Notes: generated by a model not told the origin, from the sequence alone. Shown: positions 17,240-25,710, numbered from the stretch's first letter. The stretch is DNA of 53,133 nt from CAYZMH01 sp964479445 (GCA_964479445.1 CAYZMH010000008.1:1-53133); one strand, 5' to 3'. Translations and numbers: made by a program.

Positions 17240-18859
17240 ATGAACTATTCATCCAACAACCGAATTACAAGGCAGCAAAGACTCCTGATTCTTGCCATGA
17301 TTTTCCTGGTCGCCGCCACTGCGTGCCAACAGCAATCCATCTCATCAAGAGAATCATTAAACGATTTTGCCTACCTGGAGTACAGCATTGACCAGTTAAA
17401 GAAGGGATATGAAGAGGGCGATTTCACCATCGAAGAGGTCACCCGGGCCTATTTATCCCGCATTGAGGCTATTGACCGGGATGGTCCGCACCTTCGCTCC
17501 ATGATACAGGTCAATCCCGATGCCATTGCGATTGCAGCTGAACGTGACCGCGAACTCCGGGAGAGGAAGAAGCGAGGTCCGATGCACGGCATTCCAGTGG
17601 TTTTGAAGGACAACCTTGACACCCACGATAAAATGGAAACCACCGCCGGATCCAGGGCGCTTAAAGGTTCACATCCCCTGAAAGACAGTTACGTAGTCCA
17701 AAAATTACGCGAGTCAGGGGCCATCATCCTGGGAAAAGCCAACCTGAGTGAATGGGCCAATTTCAGGGGATCTCTCTCCTCCAGCGGCTGGAGCGGGTTG
17801 GGTGGTCAGACTAAAAATCCCTATGTACTGGACCGCAACCCCTGCGGTTCCAGTTCAGGTTCGGCCGTTGCAGTCTCGGCAAATCTCAGCGTGCTGGCCA
17901 TTGGCACAGAGACCAACGGATCCATAGTCTGCCCTTCCAGTGCCAATGGCGTAGTAGGCATCAAACCCACGGTCGGACTGGTCAGCCGGTCGGGCATCAT
18001 TCCCATTTCTAATACCCAGGACACGCCCGGTCCCATAGCCAGGAGCGTCAGGGATGCAGCCATCTGTCTCGGCGCACTCACCGGGGTGGACTCCCTTGAT
18101 GAAAAGACCCTGGTTAGCCGTGAATTTGCCTACGAGAATTATACGCCATTCCTTAAAGAGGATGGGTTGAAAGGAAAGCGCCTGGGGATATATACTGCTC
18201 CCCTGGGCAATCATTATAAAGTGGACTCGCTTTTTGACGAGGCAGTGGAATTTATCAAATCGCAGGGAGCCGAAGTGGTGGAGATCGACCAGATCGCTGC
18301 CACGGGTACCGGTCAACACTCTTTCCAGGTAATGCTGTATGAGTACAGGCACGGTTTGAACGAATATTTCCGCTCCCTGGGTCAGAATGCCCCGGTAAAG
18401 AGTCTGGAAGAGCTTATTGCTTTTAACAGGGAAGACACCCTGGAGCTGCGTTATTACAACCAGCAATACCTGGAGATGGCCCGGGATAAAGAAGATCTGT
18501 CCTCTCCTGAATACCAGGAAGCGCTGAAAGGGCTCATGGAAGGAAGCCGGGAAAAGGGTATTGACCGGGTGATGAAAGAGCACAACCTGGATGCATTTAT
18601 TGCCCCAACCGGGAGTCCGGCCTGGAAAACCGACCTGGTCAACGGGGACAGTTTTCACCTGGGCAGCTCCTCCCCGGCCGCATGGGCAGGGTACCCCAAC
18701 ATCTCCGTACCGATGGGAACTATCCACGGATTGCCCGTAGGTATCTCATTTTTCGGAAAAGGCTGGAGCGAACCACTGTTGCTGGAGATTGCCTATTCAT
18801 TTGAACAGGGTACCCTGCACCGCAATCCGCCGAAATTCCTGGAGAGGATCCCTTTCTAA
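17240..18859 (+). CDS. Amidase-signature family amidase, lipoprotein
   Basis: The 539-residue protein has a lipobox-like leader (VAATACQQ). The amidase-signature Ser-cisSer-Lys triad is visible: Lys123 in VVLKDNLD, cis-Ser205 in CGSSSGSA and nucleophile Ser228 in TNGSIVCPSS. Its length (about 500) fits the family. It hydrolyses amides, releasing ammonia or an amine; the substrate cannot be told. GatA is unlikely because of the export signal and missing GatB/C neighbours. It lies 24 nt after the C26 hydrolase on the same strand, suggesting a secreted amide-cleaving pair. Confidence 0.9.
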   Translation: MNYSSNNRITRQQRLLILAMIFLVAATACQQQSISSRESLNDFAYLEYSIDQLKKGYEEGDFTIEEVTRAYLSRIEAIDRDGPHLRSMIQVNPDAIAIAAERDRELRERKKRGPMHGIPVVLKDNLDTHDKMETTAGSRALKGSHPLKDSYVVQKLRESGAIILGKANLSEWANFRGSLSSSGWSGLGGQTKNPYVLDRNPCGSSSGSAVAVSANLSVLAIGTETNGSIVCPSSANGVVGIKPTVGLVSRSGIIPISNTQDTPGPIARSVRDAAICLGALTGVDSLDEKTLVSREFAYENYTPFLKEDGLKGKRLGIYTAPLGNHYKVDSLFDEAVEFIKSQGAEVVEIDQIAATGTGQHSFQVMLYEYRHGLNEYFRSLGQNAPVKSLEELIAFNREDTLELRYYNQQYLEMARDKEDLSSPEYQEALKGLMEGSREKGIDRVMKEHNLDAFIAPTGSPAWKTDLVNGDSFHLGSSSPAAWAGYPNISVPMGTIHGLPVGISFFGKGWSEPLLLEIAYSFEQGTLHRNPPKFLERIPF

Positions 18860-18908
18860 CAAGCCGTTATTTCTAAATATACCGGAGAACTAATACAAAA
18901 TCACACCG

Positions 18909-19814
18909 ATGATGGGACACCGAACCCTCCTCGTAGCATGGATACTGGCCTTTTTTTCCATTGCCAGTGGCCAGGAGTTTACCACACATACCTATTACCA
19001 GGATGATACCACGAAACTGGAGTTGGACCTTTTCCTGCCCCGGGCAGACACCGTCGCTTCCCCCCTGCTGATCTTTGTACATGGCGGAGGGTTTGGCGGC
19101 GGTGACCGGGGCGGGGGGCACAAGCTGGCCGCTTTTCTCTCCAAACGCGGAGTTGCCGCGGCCTCCATTACCTACACGCTGTACATGAAGGACAAACCCT
19201 TCGGGTGCGACGGCTACCTGCATGAGAAGATCAAAGCGATCCAGATCGCTGCCAACCAGCTCTGGCTGGCCACCGAATACCTGGTGAACCGGGCCGACAC
19301 GTTTCGCATCGATCCCCGAAAGGTGTTTATTGCCGGGAGCAGTGCCGGCGCCGAAACCGCACTGCACGCAGCCTTCTGGGAGCGTCGTGTAATGGATCTT
19401 TACGGGGAGCCCCTTGACTCCCTGTTCCGTTATTCCGGGGTCATCTCCGGGGCTGGCGCGATCATGGACCTGAACCTCATTACAACGGAGACGATAATCC
19501 CGGTCATGCTCATACACGGTGATGAAGACCCCCTGGTTCCCTACGGCACCGCAGCTCACCACTACTGTGATCCCTGCGATCCGGGCTGGCTTATGCTCTT
19601 CGGCGCCCGTTCCGTTTACGATCATATTCAACAACTGGAAGGCAGCGTGCGCCTGATGACTTATAAAAAGCAGGGCCACCACATTGCCGGTCGCCATTTC
19701 TACCAGGACCACTACCCTGTATATGGTTTTATACGTGATGTCCTTTCAGGCAAAAGGTTCCAGTCCCATGAAATCATCTATCCCGGGGATCAATCACACC
19801 CCCCATTGCCATGA
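18909..19814 (+). CDS. Secreted alpha/beta hydrolase (esterase/lipase-like)
   Basis: The 301-residue protein has a cleavable signal peptide (LLVAWILAFFSIASGQ). The fold is shown by the HGGGFGGG oxyanion motif, nucleophile elbow GSSAG (Ser145), acid Asp207 in HGDEDPLVPY and His257 or His258 in KQGHHIAG. This is the carboxylesterase/hormone-sensitive-lipase group of short-chain esterases. ATG at 18909 or 18912 are both possible. It follows the amidase by 49 nt on the same strand; whether it is cotranscribed is unclear. Confidence 0.85.
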   Translation: MMGHRTLLVAWILAFFSIASGQEFTTHTYYQDDTTKLELDLFLPRADTVASPLLIFVHGGGFGGGDRGGGHKLAAFLSKRGVAAASITYTLYMKDKPFGCDGYLHEKIKAIQIAANQLWLATEYLVNRADTFRIDPRKVFIAGSSAGAETALHAAFWERRVMDLYGEPLDSLFRYSGVISGAGAIMDLNLITTETIIPVMLIHGDEDPLVPYGTAAHHYCDPCDPGWLMLFGARSVYDHIQQLEGSVRLMTYKKQGHHIAGRHFYQDHYPVYGFIRDVLSGKRFQSHEIIYPGDQSHPPLP

Positions 19815-19880
19815 GCCTGCAGTATCAGGCTGCTGAAAATTTCATGGTGCAAAATATAATGGTTTACTTTGCAACGCGTT

Positions 19881-21002
19881 ATGCATATAGAGCTGGAACA
19901 GAAAACTCCCCGGTTGATACAGGAAAATCCTGTACCCCAGCAAACTGCATTCTGGTCGGAAGTGAAGCAGAAACAGGGGCTGACTCCCAAAGCCTTTGAT
20001 ATCACTACTGAGCTCCCCGAGGTATACCCCGGTTACATGAAGACCGGGCATTTGCAAGATGATATCCTGGTTTTAATCTATCCCATTGACCAGGATCATT
20101 GCATGGCCTATGTCCCCTATGGGCCCAAACTGGAACCTGCCGAGGAGTCCCGGGGGCAGTTCCTGGAGGAACTTTCCGAGATGTTTCGTCAGCGATTGCC
20201 CGACGAGTGTGCACTGGTGAGATATGACCTGCTATGGGAATCTCCGTGGGCCAGGGAGCAGCGGTTAGAAGAGGAGTATAGCGACCCGGCCCCCATCCCG
20301 GAAAAGAATATCCAGGAGTTCCGTTTGAATTTCAGCACCGAACGCTGGAACCTGCGCAAGGCCAATTCAGACAACCTGCCTTCGCATACCATCTTTATCA
20401 ATCTCCGGCATTCGGAAGAGGAGTTACTCATGCGTATGAAGCCGAAAACCCGTTACAATATTCGCCTGTCGAGCCGGCGCGGAGTGAAGGTTAGGCGATG
20501 TGGTCTTGATCAGATGCCGGTATGGTATGAATTATACAGAGAGACTGCTTCACGCAACGGGATCGTTCTGCACGATTTCTCTTTTTTCGACAGTGTATTG
20601 AAGAGCCGGGGGGGGCATTCTCAATCTCCCGCAATGGTTGAATTGCTGGTAGCAGAAGCCGAACAGGAACCCCTGGCTGCCATGTTCCTGGTCATTACAG
20701 GAAAACGTGCCACCTATCTTTATGGGGCTTCCTCGGTGAAAAAACGTAACCTCATGGCTACCTACGCCCTTCAATGGAAAGCTATTACGCTGGCCAAAGA
20801 GTATGGCTGTTCAGAGTATGACCTGTTTGGTGTTGCCCCTGAACCGAATCCTTCCCATCCCATGTACGGACTGTACCGGTTTAAATCGGGATTCGGCGGG
20901 GAGATGTTTCACCGAATGGGATGCTGGGATTACCCCCTGGATGTTGATGCTTACAATCTCTTCTCTGCCAACGAGATGCAGCAACAGGGTTACCACCTTT
21001 AG
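19881..21002 (+). CDS. FemAB/GNAT-like aminoacyl- or acyltransferase
   Basis: The ATG at 19881 gives 373 residues; an in-frame TTG at 19869 is less likely. The second half has the FemAB/FemX fold pattern: KPKTRYNIRLSSRRGV, then WYELYRETASRNG, ending YLYGASSVKKRNLMATYAL and EYDLFGVAPEPN...YRFKSGFGG. Family members add amino acids from aminoacyl-tRNA to lipid II peptides or, as GNAT-type relatives, acylate small molecules. A cytoplasmic location is expected because no signal is seen. A TACTTTG-like box lies just upstream (about 19863-19870). Substrate unknown. Confidence 0.75.
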   Translation: MHIELEQKTPRLIQENPVPQQTAFWSEVKQKQGLTPKAFDITTELPEVYPGYMKTGHLQDDILVLIYPIDQDHCMAYVPYGPKLEPAEESRGQFLEELSEMFRQRLPDECALVRYDLLWESPWAREQRLEEEYSDPAPIPEKNIQEFRLNFSTERWNLRKANSDNLPSHTIFINLRHSEEELLMRMKPKTRYNIRLSSRRGVKVRRCGLDQMPVWYELYRETASRNGIVLHDFSFFDSVLKSRGGHSQSPAMVELLVAEAEQEPLAAMFLVITGKRATYLYGASSVKKRNLMATYALQWKAITLAKEYGCSEYDLFGVAPEPNPSHPMYGLYRFKSGFGGEMFHRMGCWDYPLDVDAYNLFSANEMQQQGYHL

Positions 21003-21119
21003 TCTGTTTGCAGAAAGAACCTGATAATAGATTAGACCCAGATCCGGATCAGATGTAATACCGATCTGCTTCCAAAGATTGCTCTGTCTATCCAAAAAAT
21101 CAATCATGTTGTTGTTTAT

Positions 21120-21133
21120 TGAGAATATTCTCA
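21120..21133. promoter_or_regulatory. Perfect 14-bp palindrome, candidate operator of the ORP-type cluster
   Basis: TGAGAATATTCTCA is a perfect inverted repeat ending one base before the -7 box at 21135, between the two promoter elements. A repressor bound here would block the promoter. DUF134 (encoded next) or an iron/redox regulator could bind it. Confidence 0.55.
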
Positions 21134-21134
21134 T

Positions 21135-21142
21135 TATTTTTG
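21135..21142 (+). promoter_or_regulatory. Bacteroidota -7 promoter box (TATTTTTG)
   Basis: An exact TAnnTTTG match 14 bp before the ATG of the DUF134 gene, directly after the 14-bp palindrome. The transcript leader would be about 8 nt. Confidence 0.65.
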
Positions 21143-21156
21143 TGCAAAACTGACTT

Positions 21157-21567
21157 ATGCCCAGACGAAGAAGGTTACGTAAGGTGGTGGCGCCTCCGGG
21201 TTTCCGGGGTTATAAACCCTATGGGCATGCCGGAAGGAAGCAACATGCGGTTGAGTTGATGTACGAGGAGTATGAAGCGATCAAACTGGCTGATTACGAC
21301 CGCATGAATCACCAGGAAGCCTCTGCGCTGATGGGTGTTTCGCGGGCGACCTTTGCACGTATCTATGAGAGTGCACGGCAAAAAATGGCAAAAGCACTGG
21401 TGGAGACGAGGGAGATCCGTGCTGTTTATGGTCATGCTACAATGGATAAGAGCTGGTTTATCTGCCAGGATTGTCATGCAAGATTCAGTGCCGGGCAGAC
21501 AGGACAGGAGGAAGAGTGCCCGGTATGCAAAAGTGAATCGGTAGAATTATTAAACAAAGATTTATAA
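21157..21567 (+). CDS. DUF134 DNA-binding regulator with C-terminal zinc ribbon
   Basis: The 136-residue protein begins with the conserved basic DUF134 start (RRRRLRKVVAPPGFRGYKP). A sigma-70 region 4-like helix-turn-helix follows (about 45-85, NHQEASALMGVSRATFARIYESA). The C-terminus adds a four-Cys knuckle: Cys103, Cys106, Cys121, Cys124. DUF134 proteins are commonly encoded with NifX/ORP-family genes in anaerobes. It is the first gene here and the ORP-like gene starts immediately after its stop, so it probably regulates this cluster. Confidence 0.9.
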   Translation: MPRRRRLRKVVAPPGFRGYKPYGHAGRKQHAVELMYEEYEAIKLADYDRMNHQEASALMGVSRATFARIYESARQKMAKALVETREIRAVYGHATMDKSWFICQDCHARFSAGQTGQEEECPVCKSESVELLNKDL

Positions 21568-21891
21568 ATGAAGACAGTTATCACCGCATCAGGAGACAAT
21601 GTAAATGCCCGTTTTGACCTTCGTTTTGGCAGAGCGGCATGGTTTTGTGTATACGATGAAAAGACCGGTAAAACGGAGTTCATTGAGAACGAAAATGTAA
21701 ACAGTCAGGGTGGTGCCGGAACCAGGTCGGTGGAAAAGATGGTGGAGTTGAAGGCAGGGAAAGTGATCTCAGGTGATTTTGGTCCGAAAGCCAAAGATCT
21801 CCTGGAACGGTTCCAGATCCAGATGGTGATATTGCAGAATGATCACCAGACAGTAAAAGATATTATCAAAAAACTGGAAGGAGACGAATAG
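21568..21891 (+). CDS. NifX/NifB-C-like metal-cluster protein (orange-protein family)
   Basis: The 107-residue protein has the dinitrogenase iron-molybdenum cofactor fold: MKTVITASGDNVNARFDLRFGRAAWF, a Gly-rich NSQGGAGTRSVE turn and ISGDFGPKAKDLL. The Desulfovibrio orange protein, which holds a Mo-Cu-Mo sulfide cluster, is of this family and is encoded with MinD-type Fe-S ATPases, as here. There are no nif structural genes in view, so nitrogen fixation is not implied. It starts directly after DUF134 with no spacer. Confidence 0.88.
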   Translation: MKTVITASGDNVNARFDLRFGRAAWFCVYDEKTGKTEFIENENVNSQGGAGTRSVEKMVELKAGKVISGDFGPKAKDLLERFQIQMVILQNDHQTVKDIIKKLEGDE

Positions 21892-21993
21892 AACCAATCT
21901 ATTTGCAATCAGATCATCCCCATGCATTGAAGCGTGCATCAATTGAATATAAACGTAGCGGAACTATAGAAAACCGATATAAAACCAAATGTT

Positions 21994-22491
21994 ATGCCAG
22001 GATTTGACAGAAGGGGTCCGCAGGGTGAAGGTCCGCGGACCGGAAGACAGATGGGACGTTGCAATCCCGATAACAGAGGGATTGATTTTGACAAGGTAGA
22101 ACCGGGACGCGGGATAGATCCGGACACTAGCCGCGGGCTAGGCCGTGGAATGGGTCCGGGAGGCGGCCGTGGATTCGGACGCAGACTTCGCGGCGGCGTT
22201 CGCGGGTTCGGTCGCGGATTTGGCGGGGGAATGGGTCCGGGCGGCGGCGGTAGCGGATTTTACGGCGGCGGACGTGGATTCGGTGGCGGCGGTCGCGGAT
22301 TTGGTGATGGTTTCGGTCCGGGATTTGCCGGTGACAACGATGCTGACCGGGAGAGAGACTTGAAAGCCTCCCGGGACTTCGAATCCAAAACGGACCGCGG
22401 AACCGGTCGCAGATTGGGTCGTGGTCTGGGTCACGGGACCGGGAACCGGCCTTTCCGGTTACGGTTCACCGGACGCGGCAGAAAAAGCTGA
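21994..22491 (+). CDS. DUF5320-like Gly/Arg-rich protein
   Basis: The N-terminus MPGFDRRGPQGEGPRTGRQM-GRC is the hallmark of DUF5320 proteins, which are found next to NifX/ORP genes in anaerobes. It is followed by about 110 residues of RGFGRGFGG-, GGGRGFGGGGRGFG-type repeats with almost no hydrophobic core, then an Arg/Gly tail. Typical DUF5320 proteins end in a coiled coil; this 165-residue version does not in this frame. It is probably disordered. A single Cys (GRCN) might bind metal. It lies between the two NifX-like genes. Confidence 0.75.
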   Translation: MPGFDRRGPQGEGPRTGRQMGRCNPDNRGIDFDKVEPGRGIDPDTSRGLGRGMGPGGGRGFGRRLRGGVRGFGRGFGGGMGPGGGGSGFYGGGRGFGGGGRGFGDGFGPGFAGDNDADRERDLKASRDFESKTDRGTGRRLGRGLGHGTGNRPFRLRFTGRGRKS

Positions 22492-22839
22492 TTACTGCAG
22501 GCATTCCCCACTATCATGATCATATTTTCCACCCCAGAAACGGGACGGAATGGAATGATTACGGCCAGTACCGGGAAAAACTCCATCCCCGGCCGGAGAG
22601 AGGGGTGAGGAGTTTGAGTGCAGCACGGAAACAAACAGCCTGCTTAAAAATCAATGCCCTGCCAGGAGGTTCAGAAAACTGTGAAACTTGCAGGAAGGGT
22701 TGCGGCAGGCAGAGTTAAAAAAAGCAATTGCGTTAGAGAAAGAGATGCAAAGAGGGTGTACGATAGAGAATGAGGTGTGACAAGTAAATACAATAGAGAA
22801 AGAGATAAAAATACAAAACCATTAATTCAGAGAAGAAGT
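22492..22839. other. 348-bp stretch without an intact gene; 30-nt-spaced micro-repeat
   Basis: TAGAGAA recurs at 22734, 22764 and 22794 with exact 30-bp steps, and the first and third copies extend to TAGAGAAAGAGAT. In one frame this reads as coiled-coil-like coding sequence (LRQAELKKAIALEKEM), interrupted by stops and without a start. Another frame, open from inside the DUF5320 gene, ends in a Cys cluster (CETCRKGCG) at a TAA near 22716. Both could be remains of a longer DUF5320 C-terminus; neither is a convincing gene. Confidence 0.4.
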
Positions 22840-23178
22840 ATGAAACAACGATTTGCCATACCGGTGAGTAACGGAGCACTGGATCCCCATTTCGGGCATT
22901 GCCAGCAGTTCGAATTAATCGACGTGGAAAACCAGGTGATCACCGGACAGGATACCCTGGATGCTCCGCCGCATCAGCCCGGTTTGCTGCCTCCATGGCT
23001 TGCGGAACGGGGCGTAACAGATGTTATTGCCGGCGGAATGGGTCAGCGGGCCATCCAGATCTTTAACCGCCACCAGGTAAATGTATTTGTGGGAGCGCCG
23101 AGTCTGCCTCCCAGGGAGCTGGTCGAGGGATTCCTGAGTGAGAGCCTTCGGTTCTCGGCCAATTATTGCGATCATTAG
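22840..23178 (+). CDS. Second NifX/ORP-family metal-cluster protein
   Basis: The ATG at 22840 gives 112 residues with the family layout: RFAIPVSNGALDPHFGHCQQFELID (the DPHFGHC motif is the conserved cluster-binding turn), PPHQPGLLPPWLAERGVTDVIAGGMGQRAIQIF and NVFVGAP. It keeps the His/Cys of HFGHC that the shorter paralogue at 21568 lacks, so the two may be a cofactor carrier and a partner. An upstream in-frame extension to 22777 is less likely. The DUF89 gene follows 1 nt after its stop. Confidence 0.88.
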   Translation: MKQRFAIPVSNGALDPHFGHCQQFELIDVENQVITGQDTLDAPPHQPGLLPPWLAERGVTDVIAGGMGQRAIQIFNRHQVNVFVGAPSLPPRELVEGFLSESLRFSANYCDH

Positions 23179-23179
23179 C

Positions 23180-23893
23180 ATGCGACATGAATGTTACGAC
23201 TGCCATATCAGGACCGTTTCAACACTGATTGATAAATTTCAGCCGGATCTTTCCACGGCAGAGGGATTTGAACGGGAGATCAGGGAATTACTGGACAGGA
23301 ATCCCGATGCAGAGACACCTTATCTTGCAACACTTCTTCACCGGAGGGCCAAAGAGGTTATGAAGGTGGAGAATCTCTATGAAGAGGAGAAGCACCAGGC
23401 AACCGANNNNNNNNNNNNNNNNNNNNNNNNNNNNNNNNNNNNNNNNNNNNNNNNNNNNNNNNNNNNNNNNNNNNNNNNNNNNNNNNNNNNNNNNNNNNNN
23501 NNNNNNGGGGATAATGCAGGAGAGGTTGTATTTGACCGGTTATTTATTGAAACCATGGGGCACCCCGGTGTTATTTACGTGGTTCGCGGGGCCCCGGTCA
23601 TAAATGACGTAACCATGGAAGATGCAGATCGCGCCGGGATGCACCGCGCTTGCCGGGTGATTGATAACGGATATGATGCCCCATCCACGCTCCTGCCCTA
23701 CTGCTCCGAAGAGGTGAAAGACGCCTTTCATGAAGCTGACCTGGTAATCAGCAAAGGTCAGGGTAATTTCGAAGGGCTGATGCATGAGAAACGACCGAAC
23801 CTGTTTTTCCTGCTAATGGCAAAATGTGATCCTATGGCTAACCTGCTGGGTGTTCAAAAGGGAGACCTGGTCATCACCAAATCCAACTTATGA
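23180..23893 (+). CDS. DUF89/ARMT1-like family protein, interrupted by assembly gap
   Basis: I choose the ATG at 23180 (MRHECYDCHIRTVSTLI), which puts the conserved CxxC at the extreme N-terminus as in the archaeal/anaerobe branch of DUF89. An N gap (23407-23506) removes the middle. After it come the metal-site motif GDNAGEVVFDRLF, VVRGAPVINDVTMEDA, and VISKGQGNFEGL. DUF89 proteins are metal-dependent phosphatases or damage-control enzymes in other groups. In anaerobes the CxxC branch is often encoded with ORP/MinD genes. Its stop overlaps the next ATG (ATGA), so it is in the same operon. Confidence 0.85.
   Translation: MRHECYDCHIRTVSTLIDKFQPDLSTAEGFEREIRELLDRNPDAETPYLATLLHRRAKEVMKVENLYEEEKHQATXXXXXXXXXXXXXXXXXXXXXXXXXXXXXXXXXXGDNAGEVVFDRLFIETMGHPGVIYVVRGAPVINDVTMEDADRAGMHRACRVIDNGYDAPSTLLPYCSEEVKDAFHEADLVISKGQGNFEGLMHEKRPNLFFLLMAKCDPMANLLGVQKGDLVITKSNL
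23407..23506. other. Scaffold gap (100 N)
   Basis: A placeholder run inside the DUF89 gene. The frame happens to stay open across it, but the true length is unknown. Confidence 0.98.
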
Positions 23894-24828
23894 AGAATCA
23901 ACCGTTCAAAATAGCTATAGCCAGTGGTAAAGGAGGCACCGGGAAGACCACAGTGGCTGTGAACCTGCACCATTTCCTGGCGGCAGAAATCCCGGAATCG
24001 ATCATGCTGGTGGATTGTGACGTGGAGGAGCCCAACGATCTACTATTCTACCCGGATGCAGAAAAGACCGGTCAGGAGGAGGTGACGCGGCTGGTCCCGG
24101 AGATCCGTACAGAGGCGTGCACCTTCTGCAGGAAATGTGTCGATTACTGCGAGTTCAATGCGCTGGTAGTGATACCACCGGTGGAGTTTGCCGAGGTGAA
24201 CAAAGAGCTCTGTCACTCCTGCGGGGCCTGCAGTGTGGCGTGTGAATACGGTGCAATCGTTGAAAAGCCGGAGCCCATAGGAAGCATTGCCACCTACCGG
24301 TCGCAGGAAGGAGCGGAGCTGATGGAAGGAACGCTGAAAGTAGGTTCTGCCATGCAGACAATGCTGATCCGCTCGTTGAAGAAAAAAGCCCGGGGGAAAA
24401 CCAGCCTGCTCATCTTTGACAGTCCGCCCGGCACCAGTTGTCCGGTTGTAACCACCGTATCCGATGCCGATTACGTGATCCTTGTAACCGAGCCTACACC
24501 ATTCGGGTTGTACGACCTTCAGCTCACCGTGTCGATGATCCGTGAAGTGGGAAAGCCTTTCGGGGTTATAGTCAATAAATCCGGACTGGGAGATGACGGG
24601 GTATACCGGTACCTGGAAGAAGAACACATTGAATTGCTGGGAGAAATACCCTTTGAACAGGCCTATGCCAGGAAATACGCTGAAGGCGCCCTGCTGTCAG
24701 ACATCCCGGAATCCGTAGCCGGGCGATACCATGAACTGGCCGGGAAGATCCTGGCTCAGCGGGAAGCAGCCGGACATAAGCAGGGAGTTCGTTCAGGGTA
24801 CCCTGGAAACGGGAGCCCGAAACGTTGA
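23890..24828 (+). CDS. MinD/Mrp-type ATPase with inserted 2[4Fe-4S] ferredoxin domain (1)
   Basis: The 312-residue protein has the deviant Walker A GKGGTGKTT (Lys14 and Lys19), with switch motifs DCDVEEPN and IFDSPPGTSCP. Between them lies a bacterial ferredoxin insert with Cys77/80/83/87 and Cys108/111/114/118, enough for two [4Fe-4S] clusters. This COG1149 architecture is the ATPase of the orange-protein complex of sulfate reducers, proposed there to link a metal-cofactor protein with cell-division functions. It overlaps DUF89 by 4 nt and is followed by a paralogue after 12 nt; such ATPases probably act as a pair. Confidence 0.94.
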   Translation: MKNQPFKIAIASGKGGTGKTTVAVNLHHFLAAEIPESIMLVDCDVEEPNDLLFYPDAEKTGQEEVTRLVPEIRTEACTFCRKCVDYCEFNALVVIPPVEFAEVNKELCHSCGACSVACEYGAIVEKPEPIGSIATYRSQEGAELMEGTLKVGSAMQTMLIRSLKKKARGKTSLLIFDSPPGTSCPVVTTVSDADYVILVTEPTPFGLYDLQLTVSMIREVGKPFGVIVNKSGLGDDGVYRYLEEEHIELLGEIPFEQAYARKYAEGALLSDIPESVAGRYHELAGKILAQREAAGHKQGVRSGYPGNGSPKR

Positions 24829-24840
24829 AATTAAAAAAAC

Positions 24841-25710
24841 ATGATTAAAGAGATCACGATCCTGAGCGGCAAAGGAGGTACGGGAAAGACCAGCATCTCC
24901 GCCGCGCTCGCTTCGATATCGTCGAATGCTGTGTTTTGCGACAGTGACGTGGATGCAGCCGATATGCACCTGTTGATGCACCCGGAAGTGCAGGAGACCC
25001 ATGATTTTGCCGGGGGACGCACCGCCGAGATCGATCCGCAGGCATGTACAGGATGCGGAATATGCATGGATCATTGCCGGTTTGATGCCATTTCGGCGAA
25101 TCCGGAGGGAACCTATACCATCGATCCGTTTCAGTGCGAAGGGTGCCGGTTGTGTGAACGGGTTTGTCCGGAAGAGGCCATCACCTCGCACCTGGAGATG
25201 AATAACCACTGGTTTGTTTCCCGCACCCGGTTTGGACCGCTTCTTCATGCCACCATGGCTGCCGGGGAAGAGAATTCGGGAAAGCTGGTCACCGAGGTGC
25301 GCAAAAAGGCGCGGGATATTGCCCGGGAATCAGGATACGGACTGATCATCAACGACGGTCCGCCCGGTATCGGTTGTCCTGTCATCGCCTCGATTACCGG
25401 CACACAGGGCGTTTTGCTGGTTATTGAACCCACCCTTTCGGGGTATCATGATGCCGGTCGCGTGGTAGACCTGGTTCGCAGTTTCGAGGTCCCCGTATGG
25501 GCGGTAATAAATAAATCGGATATCAACGAAACACTGGCCAATAAGATCCAGGGTTTTTTGAAAAAGGAGTCGATCCCTTTGCTGGCGACGATCCCTTTCG
25601 ACAGGCGCATGGTTGAATCAATGATCCATGGGGAAACCATCATGGAGTATGCCCCGGACTCCCCTCCATCACAAGCTATCAGGGAGATATGGGGTATCCT
25701 GAATGATTAA
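24841..25710 (+). CDS. MinD/Mrp-type ATPase with inserted 2[4Fe-4S] ferredoxin domain (2)
   Basis: This 289-residue paralogue of the preceding gene has Walker A SGKGGTGKTS (Lys11 and Lys16), DSDVDAADMHLL, ferredoxin Cys69/72/75/79 and Cys99/102/105/109, and INDGPPGIGCP. Pairs of these ATPases are the rule in ORP-type clusters. They are likely to form a heterodimer that uses ATP and Fe-S electron transfer to insert or remodel a metal cluster on the NifX-like proteins; this role is inferred. The operon seems to continue after a 240-bp spacer into the membrane/NTPase fusion gene. Confidence 0.94.
   Translation: MIKEITILSGKGGTGKTSISAALASISSNAVFCDSDVDAADMHLLMHPEVQETHDFAGGRTAEIDPQACTGCGICMDHCRFDAISANPEGTYTIDPFQCEGCRLCERVCPEEAITSHLEMNNHWFVSRTRFGPLLHATMAAGEENSGKLVTEVRKKARDIARESGYGLIINDGPPGIGCPVIASITGTQGVLLVIEPTLSGYHDAGRVVDLVRSFEVPVWAVINKSDINETLANKIQGFLKKESIPLLATIPFDRRMVESMIHGETIMEYAPDSPPSQAIREIWGILND

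Noticed and set aside
17855..18727. 290-residue open frame on the minus strand
   Set aside because: It lies wholly inside the amidase gene, whose catalytic motifs are intact. The antisense frame has no family features and is a shadow of high-GC codons.
22734..22806. Possible CRISPR-like array (30-nt period)
   Set aside because: Only a 7-13-bp unit repeats three times. There are no full-length repeats, no spacers of even size and no cas genes.
24043..24627. 194-residue minus-strand frame
   Set aside because: Antisense to the first MinD ATPase, with no start context or recognisable domain.
21568..25710. Nitrogen-fixation cofactor cluster
   Set aside because: NifX-like proteins and P-loop ATPases are present, but no nifHDK, nifE/N or nifB radical-SAM gene. 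The ferredoxin-insert MinD pair fits an ORP-type system.
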